Source: Hemerocallis citrina (taxonomy: Eukaryota; Streptophyta; Magnoliopsida; Asparagales; Asphodelaceae). Taken from it: 64,000 nt of DNA. Where the stretch lies: the NCBI GenBank assembly GCA_017893485.1, contig CM030366.1, positions 199,359,835 through 199,423,834 on the forward strand, given 5' to 3'. Numbering within the stretch: position 1 is the first letter of the stretch; each line of letters starts with the position of its first letter. The notes below the pieces were generated by a model, which saw nothing but the letters and a program-made list of their open reading frames with translations, was not told the DNA's origin and searched no databases. The position numbers were made by a program, and so were the translations under genes. Below, in pieces: positions 51,854 to 62,996 of this stretch.

Positions 51854-51886
<33 letters not shown>
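51834..51886. repeat. (AC)n and (TC)n microsatellites
   Basis: About 10 AC units, then TA and about 15 CT units, directly after the poly-C tract. Proline/histidine/leucine-rich open frames here are artefacts of the repeats. Confidence 0.95.
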
Positions 51887-51888
<2 letters not shown>

Positions 51889-52541
51889 TCTTCTCCATTT
51901 GTCTTTCTTTTTTTAAAATTTTTTTTCTGTTTTTTTTTTTTTTTTTAAATTCCTCTTGTTTTCCACCCACCAATCCTCTGCCCCTTCTTTTCTTTTCTTG
52001 CTGCATTTTGTATAGGGGAGAGAAACAGTAGGGTTAGATAGTTAAATTTAGATTAGGTAATTAATTAATTAATAAGATAAGTATATATTTAAATAATTAG
52101 TTAGTCCAATTCATAATGATTAAGATTAATCTATTAGATCATTAACTAATCTAACTAATTATATCCAACGTTTATTGCTTTACTTTTATTTTTCTTTAAA
52201 TTTTTTATTTCAAAATTTCATTACACCCACTATTTAACTATAATATTTTTTATTTGTTTTTCAAAGAGCCAATTCGTAAAAATACATATTTGAGTGTTAT
52301 AATTTTTTTTAAAACTTCACATAAAATAAATTTGAATTTTAAAAATCATTATCCTTGTTTTCTTCCTTGATTTTACCAAAATAAATATCTTTTTTCACTT
52401 ATAAATCTCATTTCTTCAAAATCAAATAAATAAATAAAATAAGTGGAAAGAAGATAAATTTTAAAGAAATAATCGAGAACTCGCAACTTTAATGCTTAAA
52501 AAGAGTAATAAAATTATATATAAATTTCACTCATCAGTAGT

Positions 52542-53016
52542 GATCAAAAGCTCGTATGAATCTGACAGTGAATTTATTAAGTTCAAAGCTTTATCTTTCT
52601 CACTGACATCCGCGTTTATCGCCTAGAGTTCCGATAGAACCTTCTTGAATTTTATGTAGTCTTGGAGATCGATACCTTCCTTCATAAATAAACATAATAA
52701 CTTCCTTTTCCAATGCATTCATTCTAATAACGACGAAGTAGAATAGTCAGCTATGAGTTTTTTCCCACAAACTCGCCACGTCAGTTTCTTCAAAAAATGT
52801 ACACTTGACCTCATCCGTCAAAGATAGTAGGGCCATATTTATGGCTCTTTCACAAATATCATCTCAAACACCCTCCATATCGAATGACTTTTCCTTCTTC
52901 ATGACGGCTAACTGTAGACGTTCTTGAACTAGAACATTATACATGTCTACCTTCCAAAGATTGAAGTTGATATTTTCATTGAACTGCTTGATCTTCAAAA
53001 GACTGTGACCTGTCAT
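52542..53016 (-). pseudogene. Old copia remnant: gag N-terminal part
   Basis: ATG at 53016 (MTGHSLLKIKQFNENINFNL, then WKVDMYNVLVQERL), which is the usual UBN2-type copia gag opening. Stop codons follow MEGV and KTHS; a frameshift near 52750 then leads into GIDLQDYIKFKKVLSEL and DKALNLINSLSDSYELLITT. The frame is cut by the solo LTR at 52536. Confidence 0.75.
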
Positions 53017-53043
53017 CTTCAGCAAGGGACTCGGCAACCTAAA

Positions 53044-53055
53044 GCTCTAATACCA
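53044..53055 (-). other. Primer-binding site of the old copia remnant
   Basis: TGGTATTAGAGC on the minus strand, a tRNA-Met primer site with one mismatch (T for C), three bases from the LTR. Confidence 0.8.
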
Positions 53056-53058
53056 CTT

Positions 53059-53793
53059 TGTTGGGATGAGGTGTCTACAAACACACTAGTGGGGGCGCAA
53101 CGGAACTAAATAGAGCAATGAGGAAGTCGAAGTAGATGAGACGAATCAATTGAACACTCAAGCAAATAGATCCACCAATCCAACACAAACGCAATGAGGG
53201 TTTATCCCGGTTAGCTTTCGCTTAATCCGGACGAAAAATAAAAGGAGATATAATATTCAACTAGAAGAGATTACAAGGAGTTGATGATTCACTCAATACA
53301 CAAAATTAAACTCACTCACCAAGAACTCTCTCTCTCAAGCCTCTCTTTGCAATGGAGAAATTAATCTATGAAGTAATTGTCTTGTTCTCACTCTCATATT
53401 GGAGGAGATTACGATATATAGAAGAAGATTAGAGCTGATTCTCAGTTGTCCAATAACATGTATAAGAAATAACTGAATAGAAGTCGTACGATCCGACTTG
53501 GCGTTGAAGATTGGGCTGAAACGACCTAACAAATCGAGGCCCAAAAAGAACACAGCGCTGCGCATGGTCGACCGTCCAACAAGATCGGTCGACCGGCCTC
53601 CTCTCGGCCATAACCCTGTACAACTGCGGTCGAGTGTGAGGGTGCGGTCAACCGTCCCACAGGACAACCGACTGTCACTCTTTCTGGCTGCTGATGTTGT
53701 TGTTTTCTCTTATACTCTCTTCGACACTTCGACATCCGTGCTTCATCATACCTTCTAATATGAACCACGAGTATTCATGACATAATCCTAACA
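53059..53793 (-). repeat. 5' LTR of the old copia remnant
   Basis: 735 bp, TGTTGGGATG to ATCCTAACA. Complete at both ends, unlike the 3' LTR. Confidence 0.85.
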
Positions 53794-54869
53794 GTTTCTA
53801 TTAAGGAAAATGAATAGATTATATTCATAAAATAAAAAACAGAGTAATGACATAGAAATAGAAGACAAAAGAGAATTTCAGTATCAAGAAGAAATTGAAG
53901 CACCAATTGAAATACCTCAATTATCAAAAACTCAATAACTTGCTGAATGTAGGAAAAGTAGGCAATATGACAGAAATAAAAAGCTAATATGACTTCAATA
54001 CAATTGGAAGAGCTTAAACAAAAACAATAGAAATATGCAAGAAATTGACAATTGTTGATATCCAAAGATCACCTAGCTAAACAGAGAGAGAGACACTATC
54101 AAAAAAGTTGAAGTTTTAATATGAATGTGCAACAATTGGCTAATGAAAGACCAAGAAATCAACATAACAGAATAGAATCGAATGTCAGGAATGTATGGAA
54201 ATCAACATAACAAACAGAATATAATCGAATATCAGAAATGTATAAAGATCACCTAGTGTGCATTTAAAGTGCAACACCTTGTGGGTAGAAAAAAGATTGG
54301 GGCATAGAATAAGATTCCGAATGAGAAATTGACTAGTACCGTACAAAATTTGGAGTTCATACATCAGAGGCTTCATAGCAATAACAGAAGCTCAAGACAT
54401 CAAAAATGATGATCACTGCAAAAATGATTAGTTTCTACAACAAAACAAACTTCATCTCAACTTCTCGCAGCTACAAATCTACCGCTCCGTCCCTTCTGCA
54501 TCCCATGAATGCAGGGATTACCAAAACTGTTGCGAAATCACTTCAAAATCAGTACACCCTTTCCCAAAAAATACACTGCAGTAACTTGACACATCATATG
54601 CCAATAACTTAACCATCGTTATTGTAAAAGAAAACAAAAACTTAACCATCGTCATCATAAATATGAAATAAATGAAGTGCTATAAACAAACTCCACCCAC
54701 TATATACATCTTCATCAATCCAAAAGAAGAGCCAGAACTTCTCTGTTAAGTTTACCCTGTATCCTGTAAAGTCACAGCAGCAAAAGTCTAATGGATACTG
54801 CTTTCAGATGCAACCCATCCGTTGTCCCAAAATGGTAGCTGGCTGGATGACTGGGTATTTATTTCTTGT
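53794..54869 (-). other. Downstream flank of the SUV2-like gene
   Basis: AT-rich sequence with no repeat or frame. The part next to 54870 is the presumed 3' untranslated region. AATAAA on the minus strand is only about 10 bases after the stop codon (54858-54863), so a more distal poly-A site is likely. The old copia element sits about 1.1 kb downstream of the gene. Confidence 0.35.
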
Positions 54870-56692
54870 TCAGGTATGGTTTTCTCCTAAGAAGGCACAA
54901 ACTCTGGCCTTGAACAGCTGACCTAAGTCAACAATTTCAGCCTCCATCTGCCTCATTTGAGTGTCATCGTGTTGCCAGTGGCTTCTGCTTTTCTTTGACA
55001 TCCTATTTGCAACATCAATTGTTGATCTTGCAGTTGAACCACTTGTCAGTACACCTAACGTGGCCTTTGAGTAAGCAGGATTTGATGCTAAACGATTTAA
55101 GAGAATCAATCCTTCTCTCACAAGTAATCTTCTGCATAAACAAAAAATCAAATATTGTTATGCTAATAGAATGAGGAATTACTGCCTGAAAGCAGTGTAA
55201 CACAAACACTTCTACCATGAAGCTGAAGCTGTACCAGTGTCCGGAAATAACATTTGATGGACACTCTTTAGCACATTTCAGATTAGTTAAGAGATGTATA
55301 AATTATATAATACATCTGCTATTCTATTCTTGAACACTTGCACATCCAATTTTTGAGCACTTCTTTATGACATTATACTTTAGGATAGGTTTTGACTTTC
55401 ATTTTATAATTAAAGACAATGTTCAGTTGAAAGAAATACAGGATTTCAAGAGTATGTCAAACTATTGACTCACATAGAACTATTAATAAGTCTAGAATAC
55501 CGTTCTAACATTAAAGAAAAAATGAGGCAATCTTATATTTAGTTGAAATAATAGTACAACAATTCGTTAACTTCAATATATATGAAATTTGCAAGCGTGT
55601 TTTTGCCTGTGTCTGTTTATTCTACCCTCATATCGTTTATTGATGTATCACTACATCCTATGTTTCAGGGATTGTGATGTCCCTATGCCAATGTCGATTG
55701 AAACTTGAAAGAAAGAGATGTATTAAGGTTATTTATGAATGCAGAAATTCTGAAAGTTACTATTATTTTTTACGAATTTTCTTACTTTTCAGACCATTAA
55801 TGTCTTCTATGTAGATAATACTAATAGTTGGTTGCAAGATTTCAGAAAAAAAATAACTAGGTAATAGACCATTAATGTCTTATATGTTCTTCCTCAAGTT
55901 AAAAATCCTGATTACAAAAAAGATATTTTTTTCTTAACTGCATATACTAATAAACTAGCATGTTCAGGCACCAACTAATTTTTTATAATACAAGCATTGG
56001 TTGCTTGGACAACAAACTCGTAAGAAAAATTTTTTAGTACAAGAGATGGTGTCAATGAAGACATTTCAAATCACTTATTTCATTTAAGTTTCATCAGGTG
56101 AAACTGATGAGAAGTACTCCCTGAATCACAAGTTCACTGCCAGGATCTTGTATAACAAAAAGGGAAAGAAATGAAAATTTGTCCCAAAGGAAGGTTCACC
56201 AATGACAAACCTTTCGTCGCGGTGATCTTGTGATTTAGTGTTAGTATCATCAGCTTTTCCTGCATCTATCTCGGATGCTAATAATCGAATAATTAACTCC
56301 AGAAAATTTTCTCCCTGTGGTGTTGCTGAATGTAGAAGAACATCAAAACCAGAATTTCCAGATGATGCTATAAATGCCAAAATGGTTATTACATTTCTCT
56401 GAAGTTTGAGCACCTGAAAATTTTTCATCAAATAGTAGTTTAATGTATAACGGTTCACAGAAACAGAGAAGTGTTGCTAAAAAGTAAAAACAAAACACCA
56501 ACTAGAGTGATGAAAGGAGAAAATATTAAGATGGGGCAATCAAACCATCACGATTATTATTATATGCCAATTTACAGTTCCACTCCATATGTATGGGTAA
56601 AAGGGATATGAGCAACTTGCTCATTTATATATATATGGAAGTGATCCGGTGAGGACCGTTCTCATAATAAGATTCGTGAGAACCACATGCCG

Positions 56693-56731
<39 letters not shown>

Positions 56732-57998
56732 GTAAAAGGGATATGAGCAACTTGCTCATTTAGTAAATGAGCAATTGATTATGTGGCATGCATGTGATAT
56801 ATTGGACAACTAACCCTTTTAATAATTTCTAATCACATGTATGCCACATCATCAATTGCTTATTTACTAAATGAGCAAGTTGCTCATACCCCTTTTTCCC
56901 TATATATATATATATATATATGGAGGTGATCCGGTGAGGACCGTTCTCATAATAAGATTCATGAGAACCACATGCCGTTAATATTGATTAACATGACTAA
57001 ATTAGTCTAGAAATGTAAAATCGTGTCATTTGAAATTCATTTGTCCATACATCATGTCATAAAAAATAACAATATCCAGCCATACAATTTGTAATACTTT
57101 AATGCATATAATGTCGTACCAGCCTAGCTAGTGAACCATTGAGCCATGATTTAAGTCAACTATAGGAATGAACACGGGCACATTTTTCAAAACATTTCGG
57201 TGATATTTCAAAAACTTTTGGTTTTGATATCCATCTCTGAATCTGAGCAGATCAAATTTATATCGAATCTGAATCCGGATCCGGATCGGAAAAATCCGTA
57301 TCCCTAGTCACTAGGCTCTTCCTATTGTGACAGTTTAGTTGGAGCATGTAGTCAAAATATCCCCTTGCATATGTTCTTGGACTCAGAAAATGCACTTGTA
57401 AGATTTTTATATAAAAGAATGCACTTGTCAGATATAATAGTACATAAAATTAATCCTCAGGACCTCATTCTTATACTTCTATACATGAAAGAAGGGAAGT
57501 TGATTTATCTACTGTCTGTGAGTGGAAATGATTTCTGTCCGACTCTTGGCTTAATTTAAACTTGGACTGAATGTAATTTGTACTCGGGAATCAAGGCAGT
57601 GTAAAGAAAGGTGGTGACACCTGTACCCACAACTTTATTCATACTTAATCTAACCCAAATTCTTCTAAGATTGCCCTGCAGCATAATGTTTTAATGCTCT
57701 GCAACTTATTTCTTTAGATATATAATGTCACATAGAAAGGTAGGCAGAAGAAAATATAACCCTTTCCCCATTTTGCTTCCTAATTTACTCCAATAATTAA
57801 AAACATGATTGAGCACCACTACCATCTTGAAGCATACCTGGCTGCTAGCTCCAGCACAAGCCAAGCATTCTCCTAAGCTCAGTAGAATACAGTTAGCCTC
57901 TTCTCCTAAAGTAGGTCTGACGAGTAGGCTATTTACTGCTTTTGCATGTCCGCTGTCATCTCTTTGCCAATCAAAGAACTTCATCAACATGTTTTGGC
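54870..57998 (-). CDS. SUV2: Last three exons of a SENSITIVE TO UV 2-like gene (ATRIP-like)
   Basis: Exons 57998-57838, 56413-56211 and 55131-54870 are joined by GT-AG introns (GTATGC...TTTTCAG, GTTTGTC...TATGCAG) and stay in one frame through both junctions, ending in TGA at 54870. The protein tail reads FFDWQRDDSGHAKAVNSLLV, VITILAFIASSGNSGFDVLL, NFLELIIRLLASEID, LLVREGLILLNRLASNPAYS, STIDVANRMSKKS and AEIVDLGQLFKARVCAFLGE. I recognise this from memory as the C-terminus of plant SUV2, the ATRIP-like partner of ATR kinase in the nuclear DNA-damage checkpoint. No database check was possible. No stop or shift is visible, so the gene may be functional. Upstream exons were not found up to 64000 and should lie beyond the right edge. 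Confidence 0.6.
55132..56210 (-). other. Intron of the SUV2-like gene
   Basis: 1079 bp, AT-rich, no transposable element recognised. Donor GTTTGTC at 56210, acceptor TTTATGCAG at 55132. Confidence 0.6.
56634..56985. repeat. 64-bp direct duplication flanking a MITE in (TA)n
   Basis: GGAAGTGATCCGGTGAGGAC...CATGCCGTTAAT at 56638-56697 recurs at 56926-56985 with about three changes. Between them lie TA runs and the MITE at 56730. A 38-bp piece of the same MITE end also precedes the first copy (56595-56627). Confidence 0.8.
56730..56900. mobile_element. 171-bp foldback MITE in TA repeats
   Basis: Inverted arms of about 70 bp: GGGTAAAAGGGATATGAGCA on the left, GGGAAAAAGGGGTATGAGCA from the right. 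Both continue with ACTTGCTCATTTAGTAAAT. Embedded in (TA)n, so a TA target (Stowaway-type) or longer TSD cannot be distinguished. Confidence 0.8.
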
Positions 57999-58144
57999 CT
58001 ACAATTTAAAATTAAGAACATCAGATGATAGATAAAAGCAAATAGATAATGGCAAGAAAACAAAAGCAAACACTATATTAGATTGAACATAACATGTAAC
58101 ATGTGCAGTGTACTGTAATGATCTCTCAGTCCCCATTTATGATA

Positions 58145-58694
58145 GGGGAGAATTTCAGTAAACCCACCCCAGTTTTCGCGAGTTTGCAGAAAATCCACCC
58201 AATATTTTTTTTTGCAATTTGCTATACACTAAAATAGTTGCGGTTTGCACCCTGGTCACTTCATCTGTTGAATTTAAAGTATTTAGACCGTTACACCCCT
58301 ACGATAAGTGACAAAAACCCATCTCTCTCTCTCTTACTGTCTTACATGTTAATTGGGGGTTTAAAATTTTTAATTTTTTGTATCATTATGTGATCATCCC
58401 CTCCAAAAACAAAAGCCCCAAAAAAAATTGTAATTTTTTTAATCACTATGCAAAATTTTAATCATTATGTGATCATGTCCTCCAATAAAAAACAATAGTT
58501 GTAGTTTAGGAAGAAATATCCCAAAAAATGGACGGAACCAATTGTGTGATCGCACGTAACTGCCTTTTTGGACGGAGTATTGCAAACCGCAACTACTTTA
58601 GCCCGATAGTATAGCTAACCGCAAAAAAAAAGATATGGGGTGGGATTTCTGCAAACTCGTGAAAACTGGGTTGGGTTTACTAAAATTTTCCCTT
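58145..58694. mobile_element. 550-bp MITE with about 110-bp inverted arms
   Basis: Left GGGGAGAATTTCAGTAAACC, right read inward GGGAAAATTTTAGTAAACCC. The arms continue with CAGTTTTCGCGAGTTTGCAG versus CAGTTTTCACGAGTTTGCAG and end around TAGTTGCGGTTTGC. No coding sequence. No clean target duplication was seen. Confidence 0.8.
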
Positions 58695-59129
58695 TTGATA
58701 AACCTGTCTATGCATCTATGCAATCAGATCTATGCTTCATCCTCAGTTCTCAAATATAGCATATACGAGGATGCCTATAAGAGTGACTGCACATATTAGA
58801 AACAACGAATTTTAATTAGCAATCTAATTGTTTTATCCTGCTGACCAAATGAACCTATCTGATAAAGGAAACACATCAAACAATGGTAGACCAAATGAGC
58901 TATTTGACTTTCCATCTCCAACAAACTGCAGCCTCTCGGTCCTCCACTCGACATTTGTTGACAACCCAACTGACTAGTATGTTACCCTCCCTTGGCCCAT
59001 GCCACAACCTCCGATCTTAATACTATCACGCATCAACTCACGTTCATCAACTGACAATGACATATGACGTTTCTCCAAGTTAGCCCTATTCAAATAGTGA
59101 AAGACATCCATTACACTAGTAGGAAGGTT
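58695..59129. other. No feature seen
   Basis: Low-copy-looking sequence of mixed composition with no frame or repeat that I can assign. Confidence 0.25.
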
Positions 59130-59420
59130 TGAAGGAATTGCACTTCATTCTAACACGCCCACGCAAGTCAGACACCCATTTAAATGGGACAAAGAAACAA
59201 GGAAAATGCCAACAAATTGTGGACCTAGACCTAGATGTGCATAACCGTATAACAAGTTTTGTATTTAAAAAACTGCAAGATTTAAATTATAAAATTAAAG
59301 CGTACCCAACAAAACTTGAACTAGGTTGCTCTAATACCAAGTGAAAAACCATGCCATTACACTAAAACTATAAGAAGAAGTGTTGAGAGAATCACACTTT
59401 ATTCTAACACAAATGATGCA
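59130..59420. repeat. Dispersed repeat, copy 1
   Basis: AATTGCACTTCATTCTAACA...CAACAAATTGTGGACC...TCTAATACCAAGTG...ATGCCATTACAC. A related copy is at 60700-61010 (AATTGCACTTGTATTCTAAC...CAACAAATTGTGGGCC...TCTAATACTATGTG...CTGCCATTAGGC). Probably fragments of an LTR or a tandemly arranged element; the family is unknown. Confidence 0.6.
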
Positions 59421-60661
59421 CCACTATAGCATTCCCCTAAAGAAAAAAAAACTTCAACCCTAAGCTTCCACGATAAACAAGCAGCTAAGAGCATCTGTAG
59501 TCGTTCAAACCCAAAATTTGGGTATTTGGCATATAGGAATAGGAAATTTGGGTTTTAGCTCTAGTCGTTTAAACCCAAAATTTGGGTTTTCATTTTAAAA
59601 AAATTGACAGACGATAGATGATGTGTCTCGTCCCCAAAAAAAAAAAAAATTGTCGTATTAAAAATGTGTCGGACGAAGAATCATTTCCCGTCTGGAAAAA
59701 AAAAAAAAAAAACTTACCACGGACGAGAAACATTTCCCGTCCAAGAAATTTCTTCTATATTAACTCCTAACTTAATCCTAACGAATTTTAATTTAATCCT
59801 AATTACAACTTAAACAAATCTTAAATCTTAATTAAACTTAAATTAAAACATAATATATACCCATAATAATTTATATAGCATAGTTCTTCAAAAAAAATCA
59901 AATTAGTTTGGACGGGAGATGATCTCCCGTCCGACCACTTTGAATTTTTTTTTAAAAGACGGATGGGAAATGATTTCCCATCAGATCAATTTTTAAAAAA
60001 AAAATTATCAAACGGTAAATCATTTCCCGTCCGATGTATTAAAAAAAACCGTTCGATATATTTTTTTTTAAAAATACGACGGACGATGATTTTTCGTCCG
60101 ATTCATTTTTTTTAATAAAATGAACGAACCAACTATATTTTGCAAAATCCTATATCTACTTCCAAATATAGAAGACAATTGTTCATCCAAAACCCAAAAA
60201 ATGGGTATATAGCCAACGACTACAACAAAAAAATTTCTATTTTTTTTCCAAAAAATGGGTATATAGTCAACGACTACAGATGTTCTAAGTACCACAACTT
60301 GAAAAGCAGCTCCCTAGCCACACCCACACTCAATCCTACCCACTATCTACTTTCACCACTCATCCATACTCTCGAGCTCCACTTTCATGCCATATCAATG
60401 AAGCGAGCTCTGTTTCCATACAAATGAAAAAAGAGAATCACACTTTATTCTAACACAAATGATGCACCACTGTAGCATTCCCCTAAAGAAAAAAAAAACT
60501 CCATCCCTAAGCTTCCACAATAAACAAGCTGCTAAGTACCACAACTTGAACAGCAGCTCCCTAGCCACACCTACCCACTATCCACTTTCACCACTCATCC
60601 ATACTCTCAATCTCCACTTTCATTCCATATCAATGAAGCAAGCTCTGTTTACATACAAATG
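59388..60661. repeat. Tandem duplication of about 240 bp, first copy split by a MITE
   Basis: AGAGAATCACACTTTATTCT...AAGCTTCCACGATAAACAAG...GCTAAG|TACCACAACTTG...CATACAAATGA occurs at 59388-59488 plus 60286-60427 and, uninterrupted, at 60432-60661. The copies are about 90% alike. The MITE at 59489 is present in the first copy only. Confidence 0.85.
59489..60285. mobile_element. Tourist-like MITE rich in hairpins
   Basis: 797 bp. TSD TAA at 59486-59488 and 60286-60288, confirmed by the empty site in the neighbouring duplicate (60536-60538). Ends GAGCATCTGTAGTCGTT and, from the right, GAACATCTGTAGTCGTT. Inside are several hairpins, e.g. GGACGGGAGAT/ATCTCCCGTCC (59910-59932) and GATGGGAAA/TTTCCCATC (59962-59982). 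Confidence 0.9.
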
Positions 60662-60699
60662 AAGCGAGCTCCGTTTCCATATTGTGAAAGTTATTGCCA

Positions 60700-61015
60700 C
60701 TAGGCTAAACCTCGAAGTTGTAGAAAGATCGAGGAAAATTGCACTTGTATTCTAACACGCTCCCTTAGGTCAAGAGCCCATTTTTGTATGGGCCAAAGAA
60801 ACGAGATAAATGCCCAACAAATTGTGGGCCGAGACCTGGACAATACGTAGCGATTTTTTTTTATATTTTTAAATCCGCATTTAAATTGCGTAGTTAGAGG
60901 GATTCGAATTTGGGTTACTCTAATACTATGTGCAAATCCCTGCCATTAGGCTGAAACTTCGAAGTTGTAGAAAGGTTGAGAGAAATTGCACTTGTATTGT
61001 GACACATATCAAATG
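60700..61015. repeat. Dispersed repeat, copy 2
   Basis: Related to 59130-59420. Its left and right margins repeat each other (AACCTCGAAGTTGTAGAAAG at 60708 and AACTTCGAAGTTGTAGAAAG at 60954, each followed by an AATTGCACTTGTATT word), so the unit of about 245 bp was itself arranged in tandem. Confidence 0.65.
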
Positions 61016-61130
61016 AAGTCAGCTACATTTCCCAAATTTTTTTAAAAGTCTTGAGGTCTACAGACCATGGGTATATCCTTTGTCGTCTCCCCTATACAGA
61101 GACATCTCATATAAATAAGAGAAAATAGAG

Positions 61131-62996
61131 CCTCACACTTAAAGGAGATGATTTCCTCGTATAAAGCATTTATAACTACTTGGTGGGACCCCTCATGGGC
61201 AATCTAAGCAGTTAAAATCCCCGATTACGCCCGATTATTCCCCGATTAATCGCTAATCGGAGGCTAAGCGATTATTTTTTTAGCGATTTATAATATTCCA
61301 ATAGTTAGCGATTTAATCAGGTATAATCGGCCGATTAGTGGTTAATCGGCTGATGTGGCCGATTAACCGATTAAATCTCATCTCCTAATTTTCATGCTCG
61401 TTTGCATTATTTGGGCTCAATCCGGCACAAACTCAAATTCAAATCCAAAATCCAAACCCCTTTGTGGTCCTCGCGCAAACCCAAACTCGACATGTCGCCG
61501 CTGTCTTCTTCTTTCTCGAGCAAACCCAAACTCAAACTGATTTTCTTCTTCTTCCTCGAGCAAACCCAAACCCGACCTGCCGTCGCTCCCCCTGTGTCGT
61601 CGCATACTTGACCTGGCCCGTATCTGTTGCACCTCCTTCTCCTCTTGCTACTCGCGCTGCTCCGCCTCCCTGATTGTTTTTATTTGATGGAACCGACCAG
61701 CAAACTTGACCCAACCCACATCCAGAATCCAAACTCGGTTCAAACCAAGTACTTTCTTCTTTTTCTTTATAACTATATGTCCCCATTTGATAATCTTATA
61801 ATAATTTATGTTAGGATTTAGGGTTACTACATAATGAGGATATATCTTTTTTTAATTTTATATACTAGTATCATGCACGTGCGATGCACGCGGAGGGGAA
61901 TGAAAAGAACAAAAAAAAACTATCAACACGTGCGCTGCACGTGTTGACACACATACAAAAAAGAATAAAAAATTGTTTATTTGTTTCCAACCCCATCTCT
62001 CCCATTATAATAGTTATAGATATATATATATACTAGATTTGCCCGTGGGCACGTGCCTACGGCACGTCTTTGGAACGATACAACACACGAAAAGCCCTGT
62101 AAACAGTAAAACAATAATTATGTAGTTCAAGTTTGAATAGAATGACAATAATTAGTTGTAAATAAACATCCATGTTTCTATTAGTATATGTTGAAAAATA
62201 ATTTTAACTTCTTAGAACTTTAATGGTAGAAGATGATGAAATTTAACTGTTGAAGAGATATTTGCTATGTTCAGTATAACATGTGCAATAAAAAAAGCAT
62301 AAAAATTCTGAAAATTTTACAAACCTAAAATCTTAAAATCTAAATTTCTAAGTAAATAAAAAAAATTGGAGAGAGAGAGAGAAAGAGAGAAATATGAAAA
62401 AGTGAAGAGAGGAGAGAGATAGTAATAAAGTAATGAGTTTTTTAGTTGTGGGGGGAAAAATTTGATTTTGGGGTTTGAAATTTTGGGAGGGAAAATATGT
62501 TTTGTGAGGTTGGATCTGGGCCTTCAATTTTGGGGGGATTGAATGTGAGCCACTTGATAGCTTTCTTTGTGTTTTATTATATAGATATATATATATAACG
62601 ATTTTCCGGTTAATCCCCGATTATTTTCCGATTAACCACTAATCGCTCCTAGACCGATTAGTTCCAAAAATCGATTTTAATTGCCTAGCGGGCAATCCAC
62701 ACAGACCACACCATTCATTTTATTTTTTTGTCAAAATATGCATGCCTACTAAGTGGTTTAGAAATATATTATTCATGTTTCAAGTGGTTGTAAAATGAAA
62801 GAATTTTCAATAATATAACACAGTGGCATCAAGCGATGGATGAATAAGAAGCCGTCAAACAACTTACTTCTTTTGTACAAACGTCTTGTGACGTTAAAAA
62901 CATAATGAACAATACAAATTGTCCAGTCTATATAAAGTCTCAGCATATGAGAACAAGTACTATATATAAGGAAATTTTTCTCCTACAAGTTTGAGG
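61131..62996. mobile_element. MITE copy A, interrupted by a hAT-like insertion
   Basis: 61131-61204 and 62690-62996 together match the intact copy B at 63423-63791. Ends CCTCACACTTAAAGGAGATG and, from the right, CCTCAAACTTGTAGGAGAAA. Confidence 0.65.
61205..62689. mobile_element. hAT-like insertion with GATTAATCG-rich ends
   Basis: 1485 bp inserted into MITE copy A. GGGCAATC is present on both sides (61197-61204 and 62690-62697); eight bases fit hAT. Ends TAAGCAGTTAAAATC and, from the right, GCTAGGCAATTAAAATC. The first and last 150 bp are full of CGATTA/TAATCG words. No transposase. The interior has low-complexity CTTCTTC/CAAACCC sequence (61430-61600) and two short segments with ACGTGC...GCACGT palindromes (61880-61945 and 62030-62075). 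Confidence 0.6.

Larger units (their letters stand above)
49480..52536. mobile_element. Solo LTR in copia gag, with nested foldback element
   Basis: Ends TGATGGGATAATTTGC and TTTCACTCATCA, with the TSD GTAGT at 49475-49479 and 52537-52541. About 1.9 kb once the foldback element (50622-51772) is subtracted. No reading frame. Removing it restores the gag order of the old copia remnant (LLITT joined to MLHGRSVKE), which independently supports both borders. Confidence 0.8.
43490..53793 (-). mobile_element. Old copia remnant, most of pol deleted, invaded by two solo LTRs
   Basis: LTR-like blocks at 43490-44177 and 53059-53793 are about 85% alike by eye. On the minus strand a tRNA-Met primer site (53055-53044) and gag follow the right LTR. 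Only gag and the start of protease are present. The RT/integrase region is missing and the remainder passes directly to the left LTR. Insertions: solo LTR 49480-52536 in gag and solo LTR 44543-48858 in the 3' part. The left LTR lacks about 70 bp at its outer end, so no TSD is available. Stops and shifts show considerable age. Confidence 0.8.
56414..57837 (-). other. Intron of the SUV2-like gene with nested MITE
   Basis: 1424 bp, donor GTATGC at 57837, acceptor TTTTCAG at 56414. It contains TA microsatellites, a duplicated 64-bp block and a 171-bp MITE (56634-56985). 57170-57300 carries a run of GGATCC/CCGGAT words ending in CCGTATCCCTAG, resembling a hAT terminus. Confidence 0.6.

Noticed and set aside
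51693..51948. Open frames rich in Gly or Pro
   Set aside because: They translate the poly-C and microsatellite tract.
61865..62600. Helitron ends suggested by TATACTAGATTTGCCCGTGG and the CAACACGTGC/GCACGTGTTG hairpin
   Set aside because: The motifs resemble plant Helitron or MITE ends, but no TC start, CTRR end and A/T target pair could be assembled with confidence.
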